A DNA stretch of 64,000 bases from Paenibacillus sp. PL91 (lineage in GTDB: Bacteria; Bacillota; Bacilli; Paenibacillales; Paenibacillaceae). Location of the stretch: positions 620,001 through 684,000 of the forward strand of contig NZ_JABBYG020000001.1 of the NCBI RefSeq assembly GCF_012935325.2, read 5' to 3'. The stretch's first letter is position 1. Each line of letters starts with the position of its first letter. The notes under the pieces are model-generated. The model worked only from the letters and a program-made list of their open reading frames with translations, did not search any database and was not told where the DNA came from. A program made the translations under genes and the position numbers. Shown one piece after another: positions 25,751-33,846 of the stretch.

Positions 25751-25928
25751 CTCTGGTGATCGTCAAGCCAAGTCTTGGGCACAACATTGATATCTAATGC
25801 GGATTGAATTAATATCGGAGTAGGAAGCGAGTCTTTTTTGGTATCTATTCGTAGATACATAGATTCATAATCATCTGGGCTGAGACTATCAAATAACAAT
25901 AATAGAGCTTATGAATGGGGCTGGCTAT

Positions 25929-27191
25929 ATGCTGCTGTTAAAAGGACAAAAGATTGACGTTACAAAAGGACGAGCGCTGACTACAATTAGTCTGCGCTTT
26001 GGCTGGACCACGAGTCAGTCCTCAATGAGCATTGATGCGGCTGCCTTTCTATTATCGGATCAAAATCGCTGCGAGAGAGATGAGGATTTTATTTTTTATG
26101 GCAATCCGATGGCGCGAGATGGATCTGTGTCGCATGCAGGGAATGCCAATTCTCTGGATAAGGAAGCAGTTACGATCTCTTTGAACCGTTTGCCGCAGCA
26201 TACTTCAAAAATCGCTTTTACCGTCACGATTCATGAAGGCGAGCGCAACGGATTTTTTATGCAGGACGTGTCTGGCTTATATGTTCGGCTTATCAATGAC
26301 AGCACGGGAGATGAATTGTTCCGATTCGATTATGGTGCTGAATTTACGAAGGAAACGGCTGTTGTGGTCGGCGAGCTGTATCGCTATAACGATGATTGGA
26401 AGTTTAATGCGATCGGCGGCGGCTTTTTTGGCGGTCTTGAAGCGTTATGTACAAGCTTCGGGCTTGAAATAGAGGCAGATCCGTCGGAGGCTGCCGCTGC
26501 TGTGGAAGAGGCTGTCCTAACTCCAATCGATTTGCGGAAGAAGCTCGTTCAAATTACGTTGGAGAAGAAGAAGCTAACGAATGTCACAGCGAGAGTCGGG
26601 ATCGTGCTTGATATAACGGGCTCCATGCTGCCGTTATACAAAAATGGTACCGTTCAGGAAGTGGTCGAGCGGATTTTGGCTGTTGCCAGCAAATTTGATG
26701 ATAATGGAACGCTCGACGTATGGGTGTACGATACGCATTTTAGCCGGCTGCCATCGGTAACGGAGCAGGATTTTGGGAACTACGTCCAAAATCAGATTAT
26801 GAACAACGATGCCATACATAAGTTCAGCCGCAACAACGAACCGCCGGTTATGGAGGATGTCATCCGTAAATATACGGTGGAAGAGGATAGTGAAACTCCC
26901 GTATTTATTATTTTCATTAATGACGGCGGCGTAGTGAAGCCAATCAAGAAGGTGATTTTCAACGCTGCGGTTCAACCTATCTTCTGGCAATTCGTTGGCA
27001 TCGGCCATTCTGATTTTGAGGTTCTGAGGCAGCTTGATAAAATGGAAGGGCGAATCGTAGATAATGCTAATTTCATTCATTTGGACGATATTGCCGAAGT
27101 ATCCGATGAAATCTTGTATGATCAGCTGTTAAATGAGTTTCCAAGCTGGTTGAAGGCTGCGAAAGAGAAGCGGATTATTCGATCAAGCTAA
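25929..27191 (+). CDS. TerD-domain protein fused to a von Willebrand A domain
   Basis: This is a 420 aa protein. The first 185 residues are a TerD domain, opening LLKGQKIDVTKG, with ISLRFGWTT, the Asp-rich SIDAAAFLLSDQNRC and DEDFIFYGN, typical of calcium-binding TerD folds. Residues about 205-420 form a TerF/TerY-like vWA domain whose metal site reads VLDITGSM (DxTxS instead of DxSxS), later FINDGG and the ending FPSWLKAAKEKRI. Family members belong to tellurite/stress operons, but no other ter gene is here. ATG 25929 is chosen since GGGG lies 10 nt upstream and family proteins start at LxKGQK; an ATG at 25911 has no ribosome site. Confidence 0.85.
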   Translation: MLLLKGQKIDVTKGRALTTISLRFGWTTSQSSMSIDAAAFLLSDQNRCERDEDFIFYGNPMARDGSVSHAGNANSLDKEAVTISLNRLPQHTSKIAFTVTIHEGERNGFFMQDVSGLYVRLINDSTGDELFRFDYGAEFTKETAVVVGELYRYNDDWKFNAIGGGFFGGLEALCTSFGLEIEADPSEAAAAVEEAVLTPIDLRKKLVQITLEKKKLTNVTARVGIVLDITGSMLPLYKNGTVQEVVERILAVASKFDDNGTLDVWVYDTHFSRLPSVTEQDFGNYVQNQIMNNDAIHKFSRNNEPPVMEDVIRKYTVEEDSETPVFIIFINDGGVVKPIKKVIFNAAVQPIFWQFVGIGHSDFEVLRQLDKMEGRIVDNANFIHLDDIAEVSDEILYDQLLNEFPSWLKAAKEKRIIRSS

Positions 27192-27210
27192 TGATTTCAA
27201 CAACAAAGTA

Positions 27211-27247
27211 CGGCCAGCAAGGAAGACTTGCTGGCCGTCACTTGTTT
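27211..27247 (+). terminator. Terminator after the TerD-vWA gene
   Basis: An 11-bp perfect stem (CGGCCAGCAAG with CTTGCTGGCCG) has a 5-nt loop, followed by TCACTTGTTT. The T tract is imperfect. The remaining 170 nt to the next gene hold nothing I can name. Confidence 0.7.
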
Positions 27248-27424
27248 CTATAGGTATAGAAAGAAAAAAATAATAATTAAAATAGCTGATCGTATATCAA
27301 TTTTAGACACAAGGTTGATAATCAGAGTCATTGCCGTCAGGGGCTCTCCTACGTAAGATTTAAGTATGGCAGTGTCCTATTTAAACGTCTGTCACACTCA
27401 CTTACAGAAGAGGGGATTGTAATA

Positions 27425-28174
27425 ATGATAACTGTTCAACGCGAGCTTTTAAGGCCATTATCTATTGAACAACTCGAGCAATTCAAAAGAGACGGCTATA
27501 TATTAATAAAAAAAGGGTGCAGCGACGATTTGATAGATGCCTTTAACAGACACATTTATGAGCTGAGATCAACTCCGCTCGAGGAGACGCCTGACTGGGC
27601 TAGAACGACAGAAAAGGCACGTTTCTCGACACGGCTGTTCAACCCGCATCACCATGACAGCTTCTCCAGGCAAGTAATGAAGCTGCCACTCGTTCGCGGT
27701 ACGCTCGCACAGCTTATGGGAAAGGAGGCAGTATGCGTGCAAAGCATGTATTTCTATAAGGAGCCTGGCTCGCCCGGCCAAGCCGCACATCAGGATTATT
27801 ATTATATTAAAAATGATCCCATGACGATGGTTGCGGCATGGATAGCAATGGAGGAGCAGGTAGACGTAGAAAACGGCTGTTTGTGGGTGATCCCAGGTAC
27901 GCATAAGCTGGGTCTTCTGCCGCATGGCAAAGTGAAAAATCTAGACGAGCATGAGGAATGGACGGACGAGACGGAGGGCATTGATCTTCGTGCGCAAATT
28001 CCAGTCATTATGGAGCAGGGGGATATCCTATTTTTCCATGAGCTGTTGATTCACTCCTCTAATCGAAACCGCAGCCAAAAGCGCTGGCGCCGTTCGTATG
28101 TTTGTCATTATATAAGAGAGGATTCCGCTGTTACTCTACGTGAGGACCTGCGCGAAAAATACGCATTAATCTAG
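27425..28174 (+). CDS. Phytanoyl-CoA dioxygenase (PhyH) family oxygenase
   Basis: This 249 aa protein is an Fe(II)/2-oxoglutarate-dependent oxygenase. The iron ligands are His122 and Asp124 in AAHQDYYY and the distal His near residue 210 in ELLIHSSNRNRS, which also supplies the 2-oxoglutarate-binding Arg. NGCLWVIPGTHKLGLL is a typical PhyH strand. The AAGAGGGG ribosome site lies before the ATG. The substrate is unknown. The AraC gene 70 nt downstream may regulate it or be co-transcribed. Confidence 0.87.
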   Translation: MITVQRELLRPLSIEQLEQFKRDGYILIKKGCSDDLIDAFNRHIYELRSTPLEETPDWARTTEKARFSTRLFNPHHHDSFSRQVMKLPLVRGTLAQLMGKEAVCVQSMYFYKEPGSPGQAAHQDYYYIKNDPMTMVAAWIAMEEQVDVENGCLWVIPGTHKLGLLPHGKVKNLDEHEEWTDETEGIDLRAQIPVIMEQGDILFFHELLIHSSNRNRSQKRWRRSYVCHYIREDSAVTLREDLREKYALI

Positions 28175-28247
28175 AAGGGCTCCGGCTAAATCGCTGGAAT
28201 GCTGATATACTGAAAGCAATTGATGATTGCGGAAAAGGAAGGATGAA

Positions 28248-29066
28248 ATGATGAGCAGCTCGCCTAGTGCAGTTTCGTTCAACGGCATCATGTCGGCTTG
28301 GGCAGGTACGATTATTTATCCGCCTGGGGGTCGTTATGGCCCGCGTGTGCAGGATGATCTCCAGCTCGTGCTGCTGCACTCGGGCGAGATGCTCGTTGAG
28401 ATTGACGGCATAGCCCATCAAATAACACCGGGCTCCGTCGTGTTCTTGAAGCCGGAACATCATGAACAATTCATTTTCTCCAGCCGGGGCGAGACTTGGC
28501 ATCGCTGGATTTCCGTTCATGTAAATGATCTGTCCCAGAAGGAGAAGGCATGCTTCGAGGAAATGCCGTTATTTCAGCCTATCTCGGAGGAGCTAAATCG
28601 ATTGACGGACATGATGCTTTCCTTGCAGCACGAGCTTCCTTCAGATAGTGACGTGCTGCGCAGCTTGGGCATGTCTGCCATTCTCCTATATATCTCGGGA
28701 ATATCCCGAGCCAGAGCGCAGGAGGAGGTTCATCCGTCTGTTTTATTGGCGAAGAGCCTCATTCATTCCGCCTATCATGAGGAGCTTAGCTTAACCTTGC
28801 TTGCTAAACACGCGGGAGTGTCTCCAGAGCATCTTGTGCGCTTGTTTCGCACCTATGAGCATACGACTCCGATTAAATATCTTTGGCAGCACCGGGTGCT
28901 CAGGGCGCTTGAGCTATTGACGCATACGGGTTTATCCATCACTGAAATTACGTTCAGATGCGGGTTCAAATCAACGTATCACTTTGCACGAATGGTTAAG
29001 GTTCAAACGGGCAAGACACCCAGAGATGCAAGGTTGTATTCATGGAAAGGCAGTCAGTTGAAGTAG
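28248..29066 (+). CDS. AraC-family regulator with cupin-like sensor
   Basis: This protein is about 272 aa. The N-terminal cupin fold (residues 10-110; PPGGRYGPRVQDDLQLVLLHSG, TPGSVVFLKPEHHEQF) binds a small ligand. The C-terminal pair of helix-turn-helix motifs reads LSLTLLAKHAGVSPEHLVRLFRTYEHTTPIKYL and LSITEITFRCGFKSTYHFARMVKVQTGKTP. AAGGAAGG precedes ATG 28248 (ATG 28251 equally possible). It lies next to a PhyH oxygenase, which is its likely target. It converges on the LysR gene with a 12-nt gap. Confidence 0.88.
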   Translation: MMSSSPSAVSFNGIMSAWAGTIIYPPGGRYGPRVQDDLQLVLLHSGEMLVEIDGIAHQITPGSVVFLKPEHHEQFIFSSRGETWHRWISVHVNDLSQKEKACFEEMPLFQPISEELNRLTDMMLSLQHELPSDSDVLRSLGMSAILLYISGISRARAQEEVHPSVLLAKSLIHSAYHEELSLTLLAKHAGVSPEHLVRLFRTYEHTTPIKYLWQHRVLRALELLTHTGLSITEITFRCGFKSTYHFARMVKVQTGKTPRDARLYSWKGSQLK

Positions 29067-29078
29067 TCTGGAGAAGCT

Positions 29079-29987
29079 TTATTCTGGCTGATCATGATTT
29101 GTTTCCAGCAGCTCCGTTTCCATGAAACGAATCCATTCCTTTGACGCAAAGCTCAAGTACTTGTCTTTCCGCCAGATCATCGATAATTGCCATGGAATGG
29201 CAGGCTGGACAACAGCTACGGATGCGAAGCGTTTTGGATCAAGCTGTAGGCAAATTCGTTCAGGCAGCAGCGTTATGCCGTATTTTGCAGCGACCATTTC
29301 CGTCATAAAGTCCCACTGGGAGCTTTCGAATACGACTTTTGGTTCAAAGCCTGCAGCAGCGCATTGCTCCTTAATCAAATGATGGATCGTAAAGTCCTCG
29401 CGAAACATAATAAAAGGCTCTTGCTCCAGCTGACCCATTCGGATGGAAGGTTGAGAAGCCAGCTTATGCCCGGCATGTACGACAAGCCGCAGATTTTCAT
29501 TGATGCAGGGGAGAACATGATACTTCTCCACATCTTTGACGGGGAGGATGACCATGCTGAAGTCGAGCTCACCTTGCAAAATATCCTGCTCAAGGCTTTT
29601 TCCGCCTTGTTCAATGACCTGCAGGCGAATTTGCGGATAGTGGGTCAAAAATTTTTCTATAATGGACGGTAAAAAATAACCGCCTACCATTGGAGGAATG
29701 CCGAGTCGGAGCATTCCTTTTTTTAGTTTGACGACCTCATCGAGCTCGCTGGACATATGCTCGAATGATTGAATAATGTGCTTCGCCGAACGAAGAATGG
29801 TCAAGCCGGCATCGGTCAATTCGATCTGTTTGGTGGAACGGTCGATCAGCTGAACGCCGAGATCTTCCTCGAGTAGACGTACCATCTTGGATAAAGAAGG
29901 CTGGGTGACATGCAGCTTGCGTGCCGCTTGCGTGAAGCTGCCGGCCTCAGCAACGGCGACAAAGTAATTCAAATGTTTAAGATCCAT
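29079..29987 (-). CDS. LysR-family regulator, CidR-like paralogue
   Basis: This 302 aa protein opens MDLKHLNYFVAVAEAGSFTQAARKLHV, recognition part TQPSLSKMVRLLE. It resembles the CidR-like protein at 23705 along its length, sharing KKGMLRLGIPPMVGG, the FESSQWDF stretch and LLPERICLQLDP. The start at 29987 has AAGGAGG 5 nt upstream. It faces a thioesterase gene across a gap holding the same operator-like block as cidR-cidAB. It probably regulates that gene and itself. The inducer is unknown; acetate, other short acids or their CoA esters would fit CidR relatives (inference). Confidence 0.88.
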   Translation of the reverse strand: MDLKHLNYFVAVAEAGSFTQAARKLHVTQPSLSKMVRLLEEDLGVQLIDRSTKQIELTDAGLTILRSAKHIIQSFEHMSSELDEVVKLKKGMLRLGIPPMVGGYFLPSIIEKFLTHYPQIRLQVIEQGGKSLEQDILQGELDFSMVILPVKDVEKYHVLPCINENLRLVVHAGHKLASQPSIRMGQLEQEPFIMFREDFTIHHLIKEQCAAAGFEPKVVFESSQWDFMTEMVAAKYGITLLPERICLQLDPKRFASVAVVQPAIPWQLSMIWRKDKYLSFASKEWIRFMETELLETNHDQPE

Positions 29988-30049
29988 CAGGGCCTCCTTC
30001 GGTGTGGGCAGCAAACGTTTATATGCAAATGAATGACCAAGTATAATGA

Positions 30050-30088
30050 AAAGGAATGAAAACTATTCGATATATGTATTTTACCTAT
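30050..30088. promoter_or_regulatory. Probable CidR-type operator in the LysR-thioesterase gap
   Basis: A 39-bp block ending GATATATGTATTTTACCTAT is 31/39 identical to 24616-24654. It starts 62 bp upstream of the LysR start and ends 61 bp before the thioesterase ATG. Confidence 0.65.
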
Positions 30089-30149
30089 ATGTGATTCGGG
30101 TGTAAACTTAGCGTTATCGAAAAATTTAATAAAGAAAAAAGGTGTTACC

Positions 30150-30764
30150 ATGAATATGTTGGAAAAATTAGCTTTACCTTTGCAAACAAGACCTGCTTCA
30201 GCTTCGCTTACCATAAAAGAAGCTATCGTGCTTCCTCCGGATACGAACCATCACGGTACGATTTTTGGAGGCAAGCTAATGGCTTATATAGATGATGTAG
30301 CTACGATTGCCGCAACGAAGCACGCTCGTCGGCCTGTCGTTACGGCTTCAACCGACTCGGTTGACTTCCTTTATCCTGTCAGAAAAGGCGATGCCGTAAG
30401 CTTGAACGCATTCGTCACTTGGTCGCATAAAACGTCCATGGAAGTATTTGTCCGCGTCGTAACTGAGGATTTGTTGACAGGCGGACGCAAAGTTTGCGCA
30501 ACCTCTTTCTTGACGTTCGTCGCTTTAGGCGAAGACGACAAGCCGACGGAAGTGCCGGGAGTAATTGCGGAATCGGATGAGGAGCGTTTATTGTATGAAA
30601 CGGCCCCAGAGCGTAAGGAAGCAAGACGCATCCGCAGACAGGAAAGCAAACATTTTGCAAGCTTTATGGGTACGGATCGAGCAGTAAAAGAATCAAGCGT
30701 ACAAACCAGGCCGCAGACTTCCGCCAATAAAGGCTATGAATCGGCTTGGGGCGTGGATTGGTAA
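30150..30764 (+). CDS. Acyl-CoA thioesterase, hotdog fold (YkhA-like)
   Basis: This 204 aa enzyme hydrolyses acyl-CoA to free acid and CoA. The hotdog signature NHHGTIFGGKLMAYIDDVATIAA carries the active-site Asn/His and Asp region. TASTDSVDFLYPVRKGD is the next conserved part. About 30 C-terminal residues beyond the usual 170 are charged and Gln/Ser-rich. AAAGGTG lies before the ATG. The divergent LysR gene and the operator-like block suggest dedicated control, perhaps tied to the same signal as cidAB. Confidence 0.9.
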   Translation: MNMLEKLALPLQTRPASASLTIKEAIVLPPDTNHHGTIFGGKLMAYIDDVATIAATKHARRPVVTASTDSVDFLYPVRKGDAVSLNAFVTWSHKTSMEVFVRVVTEDLLTGGRKVCATSFLTFVALGEDDKPTEVPGVIAESDEERLLYETAPERKEARRIRRQESKHFASFMGTDRAVKESSVQTRPQTSANKGYESAWGVDW

Positions 30765-30788
30765 AATGCGTTATCATTTTCTGGAATT

Positions 30789-30832
30789 AAGCAGGCTGCA
30801 GCGGGTTAACGCTATGGCCTGCTTTGCTTTGT
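30789..30832 (+). terminator. Terminator after the thioesterase gene
   Basis: An 8-bp outer stem (AAGCAGGC with GCCTGCTT) encloses an inner arm, followed by TGCTTTGTTT. Confidence 0.65.
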
Positions 30833-30933
30833 TTCAGCACCGTTAAACAGATGAGCATAAATTAAAAATAGGGATAACCTGTAGACGCATATTATGATTT
30901 GAAGCGATTATTTTTATGAAAAAGGAGTAAGCC

Positions 30934-31383
30934 ATGGACGAAATAGGGAGAATATTAGTGAAGCTTGCTGTCGCTCTTTTTTCGCTCCTGTTTGTTTTTC
31001 CAGCTCTTATTTTCTCCGTTCTTGTACTCGGACTAACAGATTCCTGGAAATCAGGAACCGTTATGCTCGTATCATCGTTAATTCTTATCATTATTGTGCG
31101 TATAAATAGCGAAAGCCAGCCTGCATCTCGCCGAACTAAAAAAGTAGACAGCTGGGAGATGGGCCCAATAACTTTATCCGCTTTTCACAATCAAAATCCA
31201 CCTCCGCTTAGCGACATTTATCGTGATATGCAGCTTCAGCATGGGGAAATCGATGTGCTTTTCAAAATGATTGTGGATGCTAAGCCTAATCATGATGCAG
31301 AGCTTTACCCTTATTTTTGCAGCAAATGTGATCGCTTGGAGAGCCGATGCACATGCAATGAAAATATTACCACCCCTTATTAA
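30934..31383 (+). CDS. Membrane protein with C-terminal Cys cluster (putative zinc site)
   Basis: This 149 aa protein has two membrane helices (about residues 7-32 and 39-57) and a cytoplasmic tail. The tail ends YFCSKCDRLESRCTCNENI, a CxxC...CxC cluster suited to one zinc ion. AAAGGAG precedes the ATG. No family recognised. It is followed after 76 nt by another Cys-cluster protein on the same strand, so the two could act together, but there is no overlap to prove an operon. Confidence 0.7.
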   Translation: MDEIGRILVKLAVALFSLLFVFPALIFSVLVLGLTDSWKSGTVMLVSSLILIIIVRINSESQPASRRTKKVDSWEMGPITLSAFHNQNPPPLSDIYRDMQLQHGEIDVLFKMIVDAKPNHDAELYPYFCSKCDRLESRCTCNENITTPY

Positions 31384-31459
31384 AGAATATTAATCGCACA
31401 TTGCCCCTCATATCCGTTAAGATGTGCGAAAGATACATGTATAGGGGTGAATTACGATT

Positions 31460-32371
31460 ATGGAAAAGAAACGATGCTTGTTCTGCTCTGAGATCGTGCC
31501 AATTGAGGCAAAGGGTGAGCATGATCATTACTTAGGCTGTTACTGTGCGCCGGACGGCGGTTACAGTCTGTTAAGAGAAAACTATAATGCCATTAATTCG
31601 ATTTCGTATCAGAAGAAAAGCAAACAATTCCCGGTCTTATCTGCTTATATTCGTGAACAGAGCGATTGCGGCGAGCTGGTTAGACTGTCGGGCGATGATA
31701 TCGAATCGATCGTTAATTCTCCGAAAATACCAGTGACCGTCGAAGAAAAGGCGGGTCGACTGCTGCAATATTTATATAGGCGCTCGGATGGGCCGTTAGA
31801 GCCGGTTGTCATCCATCCGCTGTCGCAAAACTATAACTTGACCTATTCGCCGAATTTGCAGGAGCTCGTTTACATCATTGAGACGCTGAGAGAGGAACAG
31901 CTCGTCGTAAGGGAAGGGATGACCTTTAAGCTGACGGAGAAAGGGTGGAGCGAGGCAGCAGCTAGAGCTGGAGGGCGAAGATTAAAGTCCTGCTTCGTTC
32001 TTCTGCCAGAGGATAGTGCGCTGCGCAGCGAATGGCTGGAGAACATCTTCCCCAGAGTCGAGCAATGCGGGTATTTGCCGCGTTTATTTGTTCAATCCGA
32101 TCAGGATAATCGTGAACATCATTCGATTTCGAACATATCGGATAGCAAGCTTATTATTGCTGATTTAACAAACCAATCTGCAGAGGTTTATTTTGCAGCC
32201 GGCTATGCGCTTGGCAAAAATATCCCTATCATATGGACAGTGAGTCGCAGCGGCGTCGATGATCAGCTCGTCCAAGCTCATCCGATTCGTCCTTTTGTAT
32301 GGGATACGACGGAGGAATTGGCTTCCATGCTGCAGCAAAGACTAAGCTATAGAGGGACAGCTGCTATGTGA
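31460..32371 (+). CDS. Zinc-finger, winged-helix and nucleoside-deoxyribosyltransferase/TIR-like protein
   Basis: This is a 303 aa protein with three apparent parts. Residues 1-35 hold four Cys (C6, C9, C27, C29) for a zinc site. Residues 90-170 look like a winged helix (EEKAGRLLQYLYRRSDGP, LVYIIETLREEQLVVREG, FKLTEKGWSEA). Residues 175-300 look like the nucleoside 2-deoxyribosyltransferase/TIR-like Rossmann fold: CFVLLPEDS, a strand LIIADLT, then AEVYFAAGYALGKNIPIIWT with Glu242 at the usual catalytic position. Such domains cleave N-glycosidic bonds in nucleotides or NAD, or only bind them. The ribosome site is AGGGGTG. Function not known; fold assignment is by eye. Confidence 0.6.
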   Translation: MEKKRCLFCSEIVPIEAKGEHDHYLGCYCAPDGGYSLLRENYNAINSISYQKKSKQFPVLSAYIREQSDCGELVRLSGDDIESIVNSPKIPVTVEEKAGRLLQYLYRRSDGPLEPVVIHPLSQNYNLTYSPNLQELVYIIETLREEQLVVREGMTFKLTEKGWSEAAARAGGRRLKSCFVLLPEDSALRSEWLENIFPRVEQCGYLPRLFVQSDQDNREHHSISNISDSKLIIADLTNQSAEVYFAAGYALGKNIPIIWTVSRSGVDDQLVQAHPIRPFVWDTTEELASMLQQRLSYRGTAAM

Positions 32372-32394
32372 GAATAGAACAGCAAAAAAACAGC

Positions 32395-32423
32395 AAAAAC
32401 ACACGTCGTTGATGTGTGTTTTT
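32395..32423. terminator. Bidirectional terminator between convergent genes
   Basis: A 10-bp stem (AAAAACACAC with GTGTGTTTTT) has a 9-nt loop. The arms themselves give T tracts on both strands. Confidence 0.75.
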
Positions 32424-32447
32424 CTGTTTCAATGGAGCATATAGAAA

Positions 32448-32744
32448 TTAGCTGCACATCGTTGATGGTTTTAAAGCAGCATTGAAAGCAGCTCGATTTT
32501 CCCATAGAAAAGAATGGATTTGATTTTGCTCCTCAAAAAAATATTCAGCTGCGTCCATATAGTCCTGCCCAAGCCCATGTATACTGAAACGATCCTCCGG
32601 GTAGCTCATGAGCGTCCATTGGCCTCCACGTTTGCGATCGGCAAACACGAAGTAAAACTTTTCGCCAGAAGCATCCCATTGTGCCAAGGAGTTAAAGTTT
32701 TCTAAAATAAAAGTAATGTCTGTTTTCTTTTTAATTAGCATCAT
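32448..32744 (-). CDS. Hypothetical protein (98 aa)
   Basis: This is a soluble protein of about 98 aa starting MMLIKKKTDITFILENF. A strand-rich middle (KFYFVFADRKRGGQWTLMSYPEDRFS) is followed by an acidic helix (QDYMDAAEYFFEEQ). GAGGAG lies 4-7 nt before the tandem ATGs at 32744/32741. The frame is open back to 32966, but that upstream part has no ribosome site and poor coding look. No family recognised. It is convergent with the gene at 31460 and back-to-back with the DUF1697 gene. Confidence 0.65.
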   Translation of the reverse strand: MMLIKKKTDITFILENFNSLAQWDASGEKFYFVFADRKRGGQWTLMSYPEDRFSIHGLGQDYMDAAEYFFEEQNQIHSFLWENRAAFNAALKPSTMCS

Positions 32745-32964
32745 CCATCTCCTCTTTCTTTCTAAAAATAATTGGAATATTTCCGTGACGCCTTGCATAG
32801 GAACAAAACAAGAATATAGCATTTCGGAGAAAAAGGCTGTCAAACGATCGTGGCTTTTTATAGGAGGATTTGACGAATAACGCCGCAGGACATTCGTTTG
32901 TGTACAGGTTATAATAAGGATGATTTCCAATATATCACCTTGAAGGACGAGAGGGAGCAAAGCC

Positions 32965-33507
32965 ATGACGATTTATTTTGCATTATTGCGGGGGATCAAT
33001 GTGAGCGGCCATAATATGATTAAGATGGCTGAGCTTAAAAAAATGTTCGAAGCGATGGGGTTCGGTCGTGTGCAAACCTACATAAATAGCGGAAATGTGA
33101 TGTTCGAATCGGAGGAGGGTGAGAGCTTGTTGGAGGAGAGAATTGAGAGCGAGATCAGCAAATGCTTCGGATTCAATATCGCTGTTATTCTTCGCACGTC
33201 CTCAGAGCTTTCGAACATTATCAACAAATGCCCATTCGATTTTGAAGACTTGAAAGAAGGACAGAGCATTCATCTAACATTTTTAAAGAAAGCTCCTGAC
33301 CAAGAAGTGATCGATAAGCTTCCCGATGTGGAGCTTAATGATGACGAATATCGCATGGATGGAAGAGACATTTATTTCTTTTACAGCAGAAGCATGCTCG
33401 ACTCCAATCTTCCTAAAAAATTTCAGAAGCTATTGCCTGCAACAGCACGCAACTGGAAAACGGTCCTAAAGTTAGGCGCTATGGCAGATGCAGCAAACGC
33501 ACGCTAA
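32965..33507 (+). CDS. DUF1697 family protein
   Basis: This 180 aa protein begins YFALLRGINVSGHNMIKMAELK and continues with GFGRVQTYINSGNVMFES, the pattern of DUF1697, a widespread family of unknown function. The middle has an alpha/beta sandwich look, and DIYFFYSRSMLDSNLPKKF and TARNWKTVLKL are also conserved. GAGGGAG precedes the ATG. It is cytoplasmic and monocistronic. Confidence 0.88.
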   Translation: MTIYFALLRGINVSGHNMIKMAELKKMFEAMGFGRVQTYINSGNVMFESEEGESLLEERIESEISKCFGFNIAVILRTSSELSNIINKCPFDFEDLKEGQSIHLTFLKKAPDQEVIDKLPDVELNDDEYRMDGRDIYFFYSRSMLDSNLPKKFQKLLPATARNWKTVLKLGAMADAANAR

Positions 33508-33555
33508 GAAGCATATGTAGAGAGCGCCTTACGCAGGCACTCCTTTAGAGATGAC

Positions 33556-33846
33556 TTATACGCCAACATCGACGCCAGTTACAGCTGAAACCTTGATATA
33601 GCGCGGAATACCGTTGTCAAGAACAACGACGGAGCCGTTGCTAAATCCTAAGAAAGTGCCTGTGTGGGAAGTGCCGTCAAAATGAATGCGAATACCAGGA
33701 GTACCGACTCCAATTTGAGACAAGATTCGTTGAACATTTCCACCGCTTCTGTTACCGCCAGTCCGGTTGCCGCCTGTACGGTTACCGCCAGTTCGGTTGC
33801 CACCACTTCTGTTACCGCCGCTATTGTTCTTAGGCAAGTCAATCAT
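33556..33846 (-). CDS. GGNR-repeat small protein
   Basis: This 96 aa protein has an N-terminal tail with five GGNR(S/T) units and a sixth partial unit (residues 10-37). A strand-rich 55-residue domain follows (IRIHFDGTSHTGTFLGFSNGSVVVLDN, then YIKVSAVTGVDVGV) that may be a small beta-barrel. The repeats are encoded by 15-bp direct repeats at about 33740-33820. Gly/Asn/Arg repeats with a small barrel are seen in some spore-coat and RNA-binding proteins, but no family is recognised. AAGGGAGATG precedes the start. Confidence 0.65.
   Translation of the reverse strand: MIDLPKNNSGGNRSGGNRTGGNRTGGNRTGGNRSGGNVQRILSQIGVGTPGIRIHFDGTSHTGTFLGFSNGSVVVLDNGIPRYIKVSAVTGVDVGV
33740..33820 (-). repeat. 15-bp direct repeats coding GGNR(S/T)
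   Basis: Five to six copies of a GTTACCGCC-containing 15-mer, each with one or a few changes, encode the repeat tail of the preceding entry. Copy number could vary between strains by slippage. Confidence 0.75.

Noticed and set aside
32745..32966. Upstream extension of the 98 aa leftward hypothetical protein
   Set aside because: No ribosome site at the far start. It would overlap the start of the divergent DUF1697 gene, and a good GAGGAG site precedes the inner ATG pair.
33740..33820. CRISPR-like array from the 15-bp repeats
   Set aside because: The repeats are contiguous, in frame and encode GGNR units. There are no spacers.
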